From: Verrucomicrobiia bacterium
GTDB taxonomy: Bacteria; Verrucomicrobiota; Verrucomicrobiia; Verrucomicrobiales; Akkermansiaceae
DNA: 64,000 bases
Assembly (NCBI GenBank): GCA_030432565.1
Contig: JAUIGV010000005.1
Span: forward strand, 170,079-234,078
Direction of reading: 5' to 3'
Shown: piece after piece, positions 1 to 8,586 of the stretch
How positions within the stretch are numbered: position 1 is the stretch's first letter
Layout: each line of letters opens with the position of its first letter
Notes under the pieces: generated by a model
Databases searched by the model: none
What the model saw: the letters and a program-made list of their open reading frames with translations, nothing else
Told to the model about the DNA's origin: nothing
Translations under genes and position numbers: made by a program

Positions 1-303
1 TCAATTTCCCATTTGGCCACAAAAAAATAATAAACGTCGCCACCCAAATATTTCTTTCATCTTCTCTAACGTTTTACAAAATTTTGACGAAGTCTTTCAC
101 AATGAGATCAATTCCCCATCTCAAGCGGCATTCGCAGCGCTGGCGCCTTTTTTTTCATGCCCTTTTGGCCACAACGCTCCCCCTTTTCAATGTCCAACCC
201 ACCTTTTTGATTAAAAATCCCTGACTATCAGATTATCCTGATTAATCTGACCCTCGGAAAGTGAGTTTGAAATGACACTTCCTGCGCTCATCGGCAACTA
301 AAG
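1..303. other. Non-coding left edge
   Basis: No convincing reading frame is visible on either strand. The stretch is relatively AT-rich with several T and A runs, so it may hold the promoter of a gene outside the window, but no specific site can be assigned. Confidence 0.4.
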
Positions 304-879
304 CTACAGGGGAACCGAACGGAAAAGTGCGATCACCTTGAGAAGCTCAACTTCCTCTTTGGTAATATCTGTAAGCCCCTCGCCCGCCGACATTCTTGCA
401 TGCATGGCGTGGAATTCCTGCATGAGCGATTCGGGAGCAGTCGAACCAGCACCGCTAACCAGGCTCCAGCACGAAAGGAGGCGAGTCCCCTGTTCGCTCC
501 CCGACACCTGACGAACACCGGTATGACGAGGATCTCCCGAAATTTTCGCGAACAGGCTTTCCACCGAGTTTTTCTCACCCTCGAGGACCTGCAGAATCTT
601 CCCCTCGTCCATAATTAAAAGACCGGTGATATCCGCCTCCGCGTTTCGCTCGGCCGACTTACGCCCAATCTCGCTCAAATCATCCGGCCCAAAGCAATCC
701 GAGGCTTCGCTCACGTAAGCCAACCGAAACATCGACGACAGATCGGCCCGACCCGCCTCTCTCATCGCGGACTTCAAGCGACCTGACATTCCCTCCTGAT
801 CCTGCATCGTGGCAGGCTCATGCAGATCCGGAATTTCGCAAGGTTGATCATCAGGTAAATTTGCGCTTTGACTTCGCAT
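304..879 (-). CDS. BLUF-domain blue-light sensor protein
   Basis: This is a photoreceptor-type protein expected to bind FAD in the cytoplasm. Numbering from the upstream GTG at 882, the BLUF domain begins at residue 51 (MFRLAYVSEA) and carries the usual flavin-contacting residues: Tyr56, Asn80 (RNAEADITGLL), Gln98 (GKILQVLEG) and Trp139 (CWSLV). The DPRH motif that follows the LEG helix is also present. About 50 polar residues precede the domain and about 45 residues follow it, with no recognisable output domain, so it is a short BLUF protein that would act through a partner. The start is uncertain: GTG at 882, ATG at 879 or an internal ATG at 732 that begins exactly at the domain. It stands alone, next to a tRNA gene read in the opposite direction. 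Confidence 0.85.
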   Translation of the reverse strand: MRSQSANLPDDQPCEIPDLHEPATMQDQEGMSGRLKSAMREAGRADLSSMFRLAYVSEASDCFGPDDLSEIGRKSAERNAEADITGLLIMDEGKILQVLEGEKNSVESLFAKISGDPRHTGVRQVSGSEQGTRLLSCWSLVSGAGSTAPESLMQEFHAMHARMSAGEGLTDITKEEVELLKVIALFRSVPL

Positions 880-911
880 CACGCTCGACTAGCCTCCGGC
901 ACCTTTTTGGA

Positions 912-986
912 GGGCCTGTAGTTCAATGGATAGAACAATGGTTTCCGGTACCATAGATCGGGGTTCGACTCCCTGCGGGCCTGCCA
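912..986 (+). tRNA. tRNA-Arg (anticodon CCG)
   Basis: A full cloverleaf can be drawn. The acceptor arm is GGGCCTG (912-918) with CGGGCCT (976-982), the D stem is GTTC/GAAC, and the anticodon stem is ATGGT/ACCAT around loop TTCCGGT (943-949), giving anticodon CCG for codon CGG. The T arm is CGGGG TTCGACT CCCTG (959-975), followed by discriminator G and an encoded CCA (984-986). The acceptor has two G-U pairs. Confidence 0.95.
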
Positions 987-1249
987 GCTAAAAGCACTTA
1001 AAAATCGACGAGCAGAGAGACCGCACTTCCACGGCGGCAATCCCGGACTTCATTTAGCCAGATCCGGGGCGTCTCGCGGCAGAAAGTAGTAATCCCGTCG
1101 GTATCACTATTCCTACCGCATTATTTCAGCGAGACCGGTTCCAGTCATACTCGAAGGGAATTGATACGCCTCAAGACCTGAAACATCCGACTCGATTTCG
1201 ATGACTTTTCCGTCGAAGGTCACCCCCCGAAGGAGTAAAAGGCGACATC

Positions 1250-2749
1250 ATGAAAAAGCCATTTTTTGTCCTCTCTCTCCTTTCAAGTCTCATTCCGCTC
1301 CAGGCAGAACAAGCAAGACCTCCCAACATCGTCATTCTCTATGCCGACGACATGGGCGTGGCCGATGTCTCTTATGGGGACCCAAAGGCCAGGATTCAAA
1401 CTCCCAACATTGATCGCCTCGCCCGCAGGGGCATGACCTTTTCCGATGGCCACAGCTCCTCGGGAATCTGCACCCCCAGCCGTTTTGCCCTTCTCACCGG
1501 CCAGCACCATTGGCGTCGGTTTCACGGGATCGTCGGAGCCTTTGGCAAATCGGTTTTTAAGCCTGACGACTTCACCATCGCCAGGATGCTGAAGAAGCAG
1601 GGATATCGCACCGGCTGCTTCGGCAAGTGGCATCTCGGTTGGGATTTCGAGGCCATTCGCAAACCGGGCGAGGCCGGGAAAAAGCAAATCGCCGCGGAAT
1701 CCTACGACTGGACCGGGCGATTCCCCGGCGGGCCGCTTGACCAGGGATTTGACCGCTACTTCGGAGACGGCACCATCAATTTCCCACCCTACTGCTGGAT
1801 CGACAACGACCGTTTCCTCACCATCCCCACCCGGCCCGTCATCAAATCAAAACCACTCGCCGGTGGGGGGAACTTCCGTCCCGGACCAATGGCCGAGAGC
1901 TGGAATCCCTATGACATCCTTCCCACCATCACCAGGAAAACGGTGGAATGGATCAGTGAGCAAAAGGCCGACCAACCTTTCTTCACTTACCTCGCTTTCA
2001 ACTCTCCCCACTACCCCATTGTGCCCAACAAGGAATTCCACGGGAAATCGAAAGCGGGCTACTACGGTGACTTCATAATAGAGACCGATGCCATGGTCGG
2101 ACGAGTAATGACCGCCTTGGAAAAAAACGGACTCGCCGAAAACACCCTCATCATTTTCACCGCCGACAACGGAGCGGAGAATCTGGGCTTCGAGCGACTC
2201 GAAAAATTCAACCATTGGAGTTCGGGTAAATTCCGCGGCCTCAAACGGGACATTTACGAAGGTGGTCACCGCGTCCCCTTCATCGTAAGCTGGCCGGGAA
2301 AAATCAAAGCAGGCTCGAAATCGGATGAAGTCGTCAGCCAGGTTGATTTTGCCGCTACCTTTGCCACGATCGCCGGATACAAGCTCAACAACAACGAGGC
2401 CATCGACAGCTACAACCTCCTGCCTGCTCTCACCTCCAAAGACTATCCGAAGCCTCTCCGGGTTGCCACGGTGCAAAATACTGCCAAGGACAAATATGCA
2501 ATCCGCCAGGGCGACTGGGTCTTCATCAACACATCCTCCGGCGCAGCGCAACGTGAGAAAAAAGAATACCTCGAGCACTTCAATCTCAAAACCTATCCCA
2601 AGGACACTCCGGGCCTGCTATTCAATCTGAAGAAAGACCCCCGGCAGTCAACGAACCTCTACCGGCATCATCCCGAAAAGATCATCGCCATGAACAAGCT
2701 CTTGCAACGTTACCTTGGTGGAGAGCGCTGCGCTCCCGCCAGAAACTAA
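1250..2749 (+). CDS. Secreted S1-family sulfatase
   Basis: This enzyme is predicted to hydrolyse sulfate esters, probably on a polysaccharide, outside the cytoplasm. Residues 1-19 form a signal peptide. Metal-binding Asp residues lie in YADD (31-34), and the formylglycine site is Cys74 in CTPSR. The second sulfatase signature GKWHLG (125-130) is intact, and a DNG motif (TADNGAEN) follows near residue 305. The length of 499 residues is normal for a single-domain sulfatase. The Cys-type site needs a formylglycine-generating enzyme or anaerobic maturase, and none is seen in the window. It is the first gene of a run of same-strand catabolic genes, and the next gene is a second sulfatase about 108 bases downstream. 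The sulfated substrate cannot be told from sequence. Confidence 0.92.
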   Translation: MKKPFFVLSLLSSLIPLQAEQARPPNIVILYADDMGVADVSYGDPKARIQTPNIDRLARRGMTFSDGHSSSGICTPSRFALLTGQHHWRRFHGIVGAFGKSVFKPDDFTIARMLKKQGYRTGCFGKWHLGWDFEAIRKPGEAGKKQIAAESYDWTGRFPGGPLDQGFDRYFGDGTINFPPYCWIDNDRFLTIPTRPVIKSKPLAGGGNFRPGPMAESWNPYDILPTITRKTVEWISEQKADQPFFTYLAFNSPHYPIVPNKEFHGKSKAGYYGDFIIETDAMVGRVMTALEKNGLAENTLIIFTADNGAENLGFERLEKFNHWSSGKFRGLKRDIYEGGHRVPFIVSWPGKIKAGSKSDEVVSQVDFAATFATIAGYKLNNNEAIDSYNLLPALTSKDYPKPLRVATVQNTAKDKYAIRQGDWVFINTSSGAAQREKKEYLEHFNLKTYPKDTPGLLFNLKKDPRQSTNLYRHHPEKIIAMNKLLQRYLGGERCAPARN

Positions 2750-2857
2750 AGAGGTCGGCGTGATGAATTCGATCCTCCAGAACTTACCTCCTGCCAGGTC
2801 GTTCATCAAGATCACCAGGACAATCCAAAAAGTGCACGCATCAGGAACTCTAGCAAA

Positions 2858-4672
2858 ATGAAATCATTTCACCTCCTCATCCATACCATCGCAGCGGCCT
2901 TGGTCTCATCGCAGGCCACCGAACGCCCCAATGTCATCATCGTCATGACGGACGACCAAGGATATGGTGACTTGGGCTGCCATGGAAACCAGATCTTAAA
3001 GACACCCAATCTCGATCAATTGCACGCGGAGTCGGTTCGTTTCACTGACTTCCACGTCAGCCCATTTTGCACGCCTACCCGGGCAGCTTTGATGACAGGA
3101 AACCATCCTGGATTCACCGGAGCCTACCGCACCAGCGCGGGGCGCTCAATGATGCATCCGGATGAGAAAACCATCGCTCATCTTTTTGCAGAAGCGGGCT
3201 ACACCACCGGAATGGTGGGCAAATGGCACCTTGGAGACAACGCTCCCCACCGTCCTCAGGACCGGGGTTTTCAAGACGTGGTCTGGCATCGCTGCGGCGG
3301 GATCGGCCAGGCCTCCGACTATTGGGGCAACGACTATTTTGACGACACCTATGAACGCGTCAAACCAGGGAGTCGAAAAGGAACCTTCGAAGCCTTCAAA
3401 GGATATTGTACCGATGTCTTTTTTAGGGAGGGCATTCGTTTTGTCGAAGATAATCAGAACAAGCCCTTCTTTCTCTATCTCGCCCTCAATGCACCCCACG
3501 GCCCCTACCGGGTCCCCCCCGAATGGGCCGCGCCCTATCAGGGAAACAAGGATGTCGCCAATCCCAACTTCTACGGGATGATTGCGAATATCGATCACAA
3601 TATGGGGCTCCTGCGAGGTCGCCTGAAAGAACTGGGCCTCACCGACAAGACCATCCTCATCTTCATGACCGACAATGGCACTTCCGCCGGAGCCAAATTT
3701 AGAGGATTGGATTCCGAAGCATTGCGGGGCTTCAACGCCGGCATGCGGGGGAAGAAGTCATCAGTTTACGATGGCGGCCACCGGGTTCCCTTCTTCATGC
3801 ATTGGCCGGGAGGCGGCCTCGTTGGCGGGCGTGATATCGAAACCCTTGGAGCACACATCGATGTCCTCCCGACTCTTGCAGATCTTTGCGGCATTTCTCC
3901 CGGTAAAGATTTCCAGTCTGATGGCCTCTCTCTCAAACCTCTCCTCAACGGACCACCCGCGCGATGGCCCCGAACCCATCACACCATCCAATATCACGGG
4001 GGCGCCTATGGCAAAGCCATGCCCCCGGGTCCCCTTGCCTACTCGGTCGTGCTCACCAAACGCTGGCGCTTGGTAAACTCAGACGGACAAGCCCTCTTCG
4101 ATATCGGACAAGACCCCGCGCAACGAAGGAACCTCGCGGCCCAACATCCGGATATCGTGGCCCAACTGCGATCACAGTATGACGTATTTTGGCAAAAAGT
4201 TTCACCGCGCCTCACCCCTGTCCGGATTGACCTCGGAAATCCAGGAGAACCTAAAACCCGCCTTTGCTCGCAGGACTGGCACATGCCAAAAGGAAATCCA
4301 CCGTGGAATTTCACTTCCATCAGAAAGCTCCCGAAGGTCAACGCGCCATGGTTGGTTGATGTGAAACGCGCCGGGCGCTATCGCTTTAGTCTCCGCCAAT
4401 GGCCTGCGGAAGCCAACAAACCTGTCATCGCCGAACGCGCTAAAATTACCATTGCCGGACAGACGTGGAAAGGATTGGTGACCTCCGGGTGCAAAGCGAT
4501 CGTTGCTGAAATCGATCTTCCAACCGGCCCGACTGAACTCCTGACCTACCTCTACGACCAACAAGGCAAGGCTGGAGGAGCTTACTTCACTGACGTCGAA
4601 TGGTTGGGCGGGAGCCACTCCCTTCCAGCCCGCTCCGAAACGTCGATCGAGAAAACCGGTCCCCGGGAATGA
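2858..4672 (+). CDS. Secreted S1-family sulfatase with C-terminal extension
   Basis: A second sulfatase, also exported (signal peptide about residues 1-20). It has the metal-binding pair in MTDDQGYGDLG (30-40), the formylglycine Cys71 in CTPTR (Thr replaces the more common Ser), GKWHLG (121-126) with the active-site Lys and His, and MTDNGTS near residue 270. The sulfatase domain ends near residue 440. Roughly 150 further residues form an accessory region ending in a short beta-rich part (GRYRFSLRQWP), which may bind carbohydrate, although no family is recognised. It lies between a sulfatase and the heme-type fusion protein, consistent with a shared catabolic role. The substrate is unknown. 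Confidence 0.92.
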   Translation: MKSFHLLIHTIAAALVSSQATERPNVIIVMTDDQGYGDLGCHGNQILKTPNLDQLHAESVRFTDFHVSPFCTPTRAALMTGNHPGFTGAYRTSAGRSMMHPDEKTIAHLFAEAGYTTGMVGKWHLGDNAPHRPQDRGFQDVVWHRCGGIGQASDYWGNDYFDDTYERVKPGSRKGTFEAFKGYCTDVFFREGIRFVEDNQNKPFFLYLALNAPHGPYRVPPEWAAPYQGNKDVANPNFYGMIANIDHNMGLLRGRLKELGLTDKTILIFMTDNGTSAGAKFRGLDSEALRGFNAGMRGKKSSVYDGGHRVPFFMHWPGGGLVGGRDIETLGAHIDVLPTLADLCGISPGKDFQSDGLSLKPLLNGPPARWPRTHHTIQYHGGAYGKAMPPGPLAYSVVLTKRWRLVNSDGQALFDIGQDPAQRRNLAAQHPDIVAQLRSQYDVFWQKVSPRLTPVRIDLGNPGEPKTRLCSQDWHMPKGNPPWNFTSIRKLPKVNAPWLVDVKRAGRYRFSLRQWPAEANKPVIAERAKITIAGQTWKGLVTSGCKAIVAEIDLPTGPTELLTYLYDQQGKAGGAYFTDVEWLGGSHSLPARSETSIEKTGPRE

Positions 4673-4950
4673 TGCCCCGCGCCTGGACTCGCAAAAAGGC
4701 CACTTACAAAAGAACAAAATGAGCGTTTCGGAGAAATCTCTCTGCATAAAGACTGGAAGGACGAAAACGGCCTCTCCGTAAAAATCTCTGGAAAGGCCGG
4801 GAAAACGTAAAAAGCCCTTCCCAAAATCTCGAAAGGCATCAAAAACAAGGCCCCTGCGAACGGTGGTTGAATGAACGACAAAAAACTTCAAGCCAAACGA
4901 CCCGGACCGGACGACCTGCTTTGCAATCCCAAGAATCTCAAAATTGACCT

Positions 4951-7900
4951 ATGAAAAAACAAATCCTGACAAGATTAACTCTCCTTACCTCCGCCGGCGC
5001 GCTCGTTCCTTTGGAGGCCAAACCACCACTCGATTTCAGCGCACCCACGCCGGTCGCCGCTCCGCAGGACAAGAAAAACAGTCAGGCAACCCCTAAAAAA
5101 GCAGCGAGGAAAAAGAAGCAGGCCGCTTCTTCCGACACGAAACTCGCTCGCGGCGTCCTGCCTCCCATGAATCCCGAAAGCGTTCCTTTCGAACTCAAAC
5201 CGGCACCCGAAAAGCTCACCCTCAAGGAAGGCGACAGCGTCGTGATCATTGGATCAGGAATGGCTTCCCGGATGAACCACTTCCCCCATTTCGAAACCGA
5301 GCTCTTCCTCCGCTTCCCCGACAAAAACATCACCATCCGCAACATGGGCGACGAGGGAAATACTCCCGGCTTCCGCCCCCACCCCGGCCGAAATCAGGAC
5401 AAGCAATATGCCTTTCCGGGCGCCAAGGAACTCCTGCCAATCGAATTGCAGGCATCCTCAAGACCACAAGGTCACTTTGAAACACCGGACCAATGGCTCA
5501 CTCGTCTCGGAGCAGACACCATTATTGCCTTTTTCGGATACAATTCTTCCTTCGCAGGCCCTGAGGACCTCGATCGTTATAAACAAGAGTTACAAGCCTT
5601 CATCAGGCACACTCTCTCACAAAAATACAACGGCAAATCGATTCCACAGCTTGCCTTGGTCTCCCCCACGGCTGTGCAGGACCTTTCGGATCAATTCAGC
5701 GTTCCCGATAGCTCGGCCATCAACAAAAACCTCGAGCTCTACACCAAGGCCAGCAAAGAGGTCGCCGAAGCCAATGGCGCTCTTTTCGTGGATACCTTCT
5801 CCGCCAGCAAGGACTGGTCCGGAGAACTCACCGTGGACGGTGCCCTTCTCAACGAGGCCGGATACGAAAAACTGGCCCCGGTGCTCGCCGATGGACTCTT
5901 CGGCAAAGGCAGGATCGATGAAAACAAGCGACCCTCGGTCCACACTGCCGTCGTTGAAAAGAACTTCATGTGGCTCAACGATTTTAAAGTCCCCAACGGA
6001 GTTCACGTTTATGGCCGCCGCTACAATCCCTTCGGCCCCGACAACTATCCCTTCGAACTGAAGAAGACCCGCCAGATGACCGCAAATCGCGATCAGGCGA
6101 TCTGGGCCACCTTGCAAGGCAAGCCCTTCGATCTTGTCGCGGCTGATGCCAAAACCATCGAGCTGCCGCCCGTTCAATCAAACTACAAGCCAAGCGCCAA
6201 AAACGGCACGGTCGAGTATCTCCCCGGCGAGATCGCGGAGACAAAAATCACGACACCAGAGGGCTATAAGATCGAACTCTTCGCGTCCGAGAAAACCTTC
6301 CCTGATCTCAAAAACCCGGTGCAGATTGCCTTTGATAACAAGGGCCGCCTTTGGGTCGCCACCATGGAAAGCTATCCGCACTACCGCGTTGGCGATCCCC
6401 GGCCGAAGGATAAGCTTCTCATCTTTGAGGACACCGACAATGACGGCGTGGCCGACAAGCAAATCGTATTCGCCGACGACCTGCACATCCCAATCGGTTT
6501 CGAGATCTCACACGATGGAGTATATGTTTCCCAAAGCGGCAGCCTTGTTCGCTTGCAAGATACTGACGGAGATGACAAATACGACGTTTCCGAGTTGCTC
6601 TTGAGTGGCTTTGACGATCACGACACCCACCACGCGATCTCAGCCTTTTGCGCCGACCCCAGCGGTGCCTTCGTCATGTGCGAAGGAGTCTTCCTTCACT
6701 CCAATACCGAGAGCGTCTATGGTCCCGAGCGCGGAACCAACGGAGGCTTCTGGCGCTATAGCCCGCAACGCAAAAACATCCTCCGTTATGCGCAATATAG
6801 CATCCCAAACCCTTGGGGTGTCGCCTTTGACGACTATGGCCAGGACTTCTTCCTGCACACCTCGGGTCCTTCCATGACCTGGATGCTTCCCGGAACCGTG
6901 AATGCCCGCTATGGCGCAAACTTCAAAGCACCCGATCTTCTCACGAGCAATCGCGTCCGCCCCACTTCGGGTATTGAGATCGTCTCCAGCCGTCACTTCC
7001 CTGAAGAGGCCCAGGGAGATATCCTCATCAACAACAATATCGGCTATCTCGGAGCAAAACAGCACAAGCTCATCGAAAATGACACTGGCTTCACCACCGA
7101 ATACGTTCAGGACCTCTACGTGTCGAAAGACCTCAATTTCCGTCCGGTCGATCTTGAGTTCGCCCCGGATGGTTCACTCTACGTCGCCGACTGGCAAAAT
7201 GCCCTCATCGGCCACATGCAGCATAGCGCGCGTGACCCCCTTCGCGACCACGAGCACGGCCGCATCTACCGGGTGACCTATCCATCACGCCCCCTCGTCA
7301 AGCCGGCCAAAGTTGACGGAGCATCCATCGATGAACTTCTCGCCAACCTGGCTCTTCCCGAGTATCGCACCCGCTATCGCACCCGTCGCGAACTACGTGG
7401 CCGCGATGCCATGGAAGTGTCCAAAGCCGCCAGCGCCTGGGCTGCCAAACAGAGCGACGATCGACTCAAGCTCGAGGCACTTTGGGTGACTTGGGGAGCC
7501 GACCAGATCGATGCCAAACTCCTCACCGAGCTTTCCAACTCCAAGGACCATCGCATCCGCGCAGCCGCAGTCCGGGTCGCCCGCTTCAACGAGCACAAGC
7601 TGGCCAACCTGACGGAGATTCTCTCCAAAGCAGCAAACGACGAACATGGTCGCGTCCGTCTCGAAGCCATCGCCGCCGCATCCTACCTGCCCGCCGATCA
7701 AGGTCTCGCCGTCCTTGCCATCGCCGAGGCCAAGGGCATCGATTCCACGATGAAGCAAAGCTTCGAATTCGCCCAAAATGTCTTCTCCGGCAAGGCCGTC
7801 AAAGGCGAAGTCGCCAAAAAGGTCATCGCTCCCAAGCACCTTCAAAAAGCCGACGCCGTCCGCTTCGTCAAAGGAGCTGAGATTTACGGTCGCGAGGCTC

Positions 7901-8262
7901 ATTGCATCACCTGTCACCAACCCGATGGCAAGGGACTTCCTGACTCCGGCTTTCCTCCGCTAAACGGCACAGAATGGGCCCAGGGAGATTCCAATCGCCT
8001 TATCAAGCTGACCTTGAAAGGCCTGATGGGCCCCATCGAAGTCGCCGGCAAAAAATACCCCGGTCAGGTTCCCATGACTCCCTTCGAGTCTCTTCTCAAT
8101 GATGATGAGATTGCTTCCGTCCTGACCTATGTTCGCAACTCCTTCGGGAACAAGGCCTCTCCAATCCGCCCCGGAGACGTGAAAAAAGTGCGCGCTGAAA
8201 TCAAAGGCAAGGTCGGACTTTACAGCCCCGATGAATTGCTGAAACAACATCCGCTCAAGTAA
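4951..8262 (+). CDS. PVC-type fusion: GDSL-like, beta-propeller dehydrogenase-like, HEAT and CxxCH cytochrome c
   Basis: A large exported protein of 1103 residues built from several modules. After a signal peptide (about 1-23) and a Lys/Ala-rich linker, residues about 72-330 resemble an SGNH/GDSL hydrolase (GDSVVIIGSGMASRM). Residues about 430-780 match the soluble-glucose-dehydrogenase-like propeller typical of PVC proteins (GYKIELFASE, DNKGRLWVATMESYP, FEDTDNDGVADK). HEAT-like helices follow (about 780-940). A cytochrome c domain ends the protein, with CITCH at 985-989 and a candidate Met ligand in PMTPF. The family is common in Verrucomicrobia and Planctomycetes and is presumed to oxidise sugars in the periplasm, but the exact reaction is not established. 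It has its own promoter-side gap and a strong terminator downstream. Confidence 0.88.
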   Translation: MKKQILTRLTLLTSAGALVPLEAKPPLDFSAPTPVAAPQDKKNSQATPKKAARKKKQAASSDTKLARGVLPPMNPESVPFELKPAPEKLTLKEGDSVVIIGSGMASRMNHFPHFETELFLRFPDKNITIRNMGDEGNTPGFRPHPGRNQDKQYAFPGAKELLPIELQASSRPQGHFETPDQWLTRLGADTIIAFFGYNSSFAGPEDLDRYKQELQAFIRHTLSQKYNGKSIPQLALVSPTAVQDLSDQFSVPDSSAINKNLELYTKASKEVAEANGALFVDTFSASKDWSGELTVDGALLNEAGYEKLAPVLADGLFGKGRIDENKRPSVHTAVVEKNFMWLNDFKVPNGVHVYGRRYNPFGPDNYPFELKKTRQMTANRDQAIWATLQGKPFDLVAADAKTIELPPVQSNYKPSAKNGTVEYLPGEIAETKITTPEGYKIELFASEKTFPDLKNPVQIAFDNKGRLWVATMESYPHYRVGDPRPKDKLLIFEDTDNDGVADKQIVFADDLHIPIGFEISHDGVYVSQSGSLVRLQDTDGDDKYDVSELLLSGFDDHDTHHAISAFCADPSGAFVMCEGVFLHSNTESVYGPERGTNGGFWRYSPQRKNILRYAQYSIPNPWGVAFDDYGQDFFLHTSGPSMTWMLPGTVNARYGANFKAPDLLTSNRVRPTSGIEIVSSRHFPEEAQGDILINNNIGYLGAKQHKLIENDTGFTTEYVQDLYVSKDLNFRPVDLEFAPDGSLYVADWQNALIGHMQHSARDPLRDHEHGRIYRVTYPSRPLVKPAKVDGASIDELLANLALPEYRTRYRTRRELRGRDAMEVSKAASAWAAKQSDDRLKLEALWVTWGADQIDAKLLTELSNSKDHRIRAAAVRVARFNEHKLANLTEILSKAANDEHGRVRLEAIAAASYLPADQGLAVLAIAEAKGIDSTMKQSFEFAQNVFSGKAVKGEVAKKVIAPKHLQKADAVRFVKGAEIYGREAHCITCHQPDGKGLPDSGFPPLNGTEWAQGDSNRLIKLTLKGLMGPIEVAGKKYPGQVPMTPFESLLNDDEIASVLTYVRNSFGNKASPIRPGDVKKVRAEIKGKVGLYSPDELLKQHPLK

Positions 8263-8307
8263 TCAGCTGAAGGAATGACGAAGGGGATCCTTCTCAGTCC
8301 ATTTCTC

Positions 8308-8340
8308 AGGGCGGCCAGTATCCTGGCCGCCCTAATTTTA
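8308..8340 (+). terminator. Rho-independent terminator after the PVC fusion gene
   Basis: A perfect 11-bp stem, AGGGCGGCCAG (8308-8318) with CTGGCCGCCCT (8323-8333), closes a TATC loop and is followed by AATTTTA. It lies 45 bases downstream of the stop of the gene ending at 8262. Confidence 0.85.
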
Positions 8341-8586
8341 TAATATCGGCCGAGGCCGTGGACAGCTCGCAAAAAAGGAACCCTTCTTTCTCTCCTGCAC
8401 TCACAATGATCCCCATCCCCCTTGCCAGGCGGGCAAGCTCTTCAGAGGCTCCTCCAAAGGAGCCGTCCGTAGCGACATCATACAGGAAACGGACTGGGTA
8501 AACATTCCACCAGAAACGGCAAAACTCATCCCCAAAGAACAACCAGCCCGCCCCAGCGATCACAAGAAATTCCGATTAAAGAAAAA
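8341..8586. other. Intergenic region before the sulfatase fusion gene
   Basis: Together with the terminator this makes a 324-base gap. A minus-strand frame of 85 codons crosses it but runs into the terminator stem and has no family resemblance. The region presumably carries the promoter of the gene at 8587; no clear -35/-10 pair is evident. Confidence 0.4.

Noticed and set aside
8306..8563. 85-codon minus-strand frame in the gap before the sulfatase fusion
   Set aside because: It runs through the terminator stem of the upstream gene and has no recognisable product.
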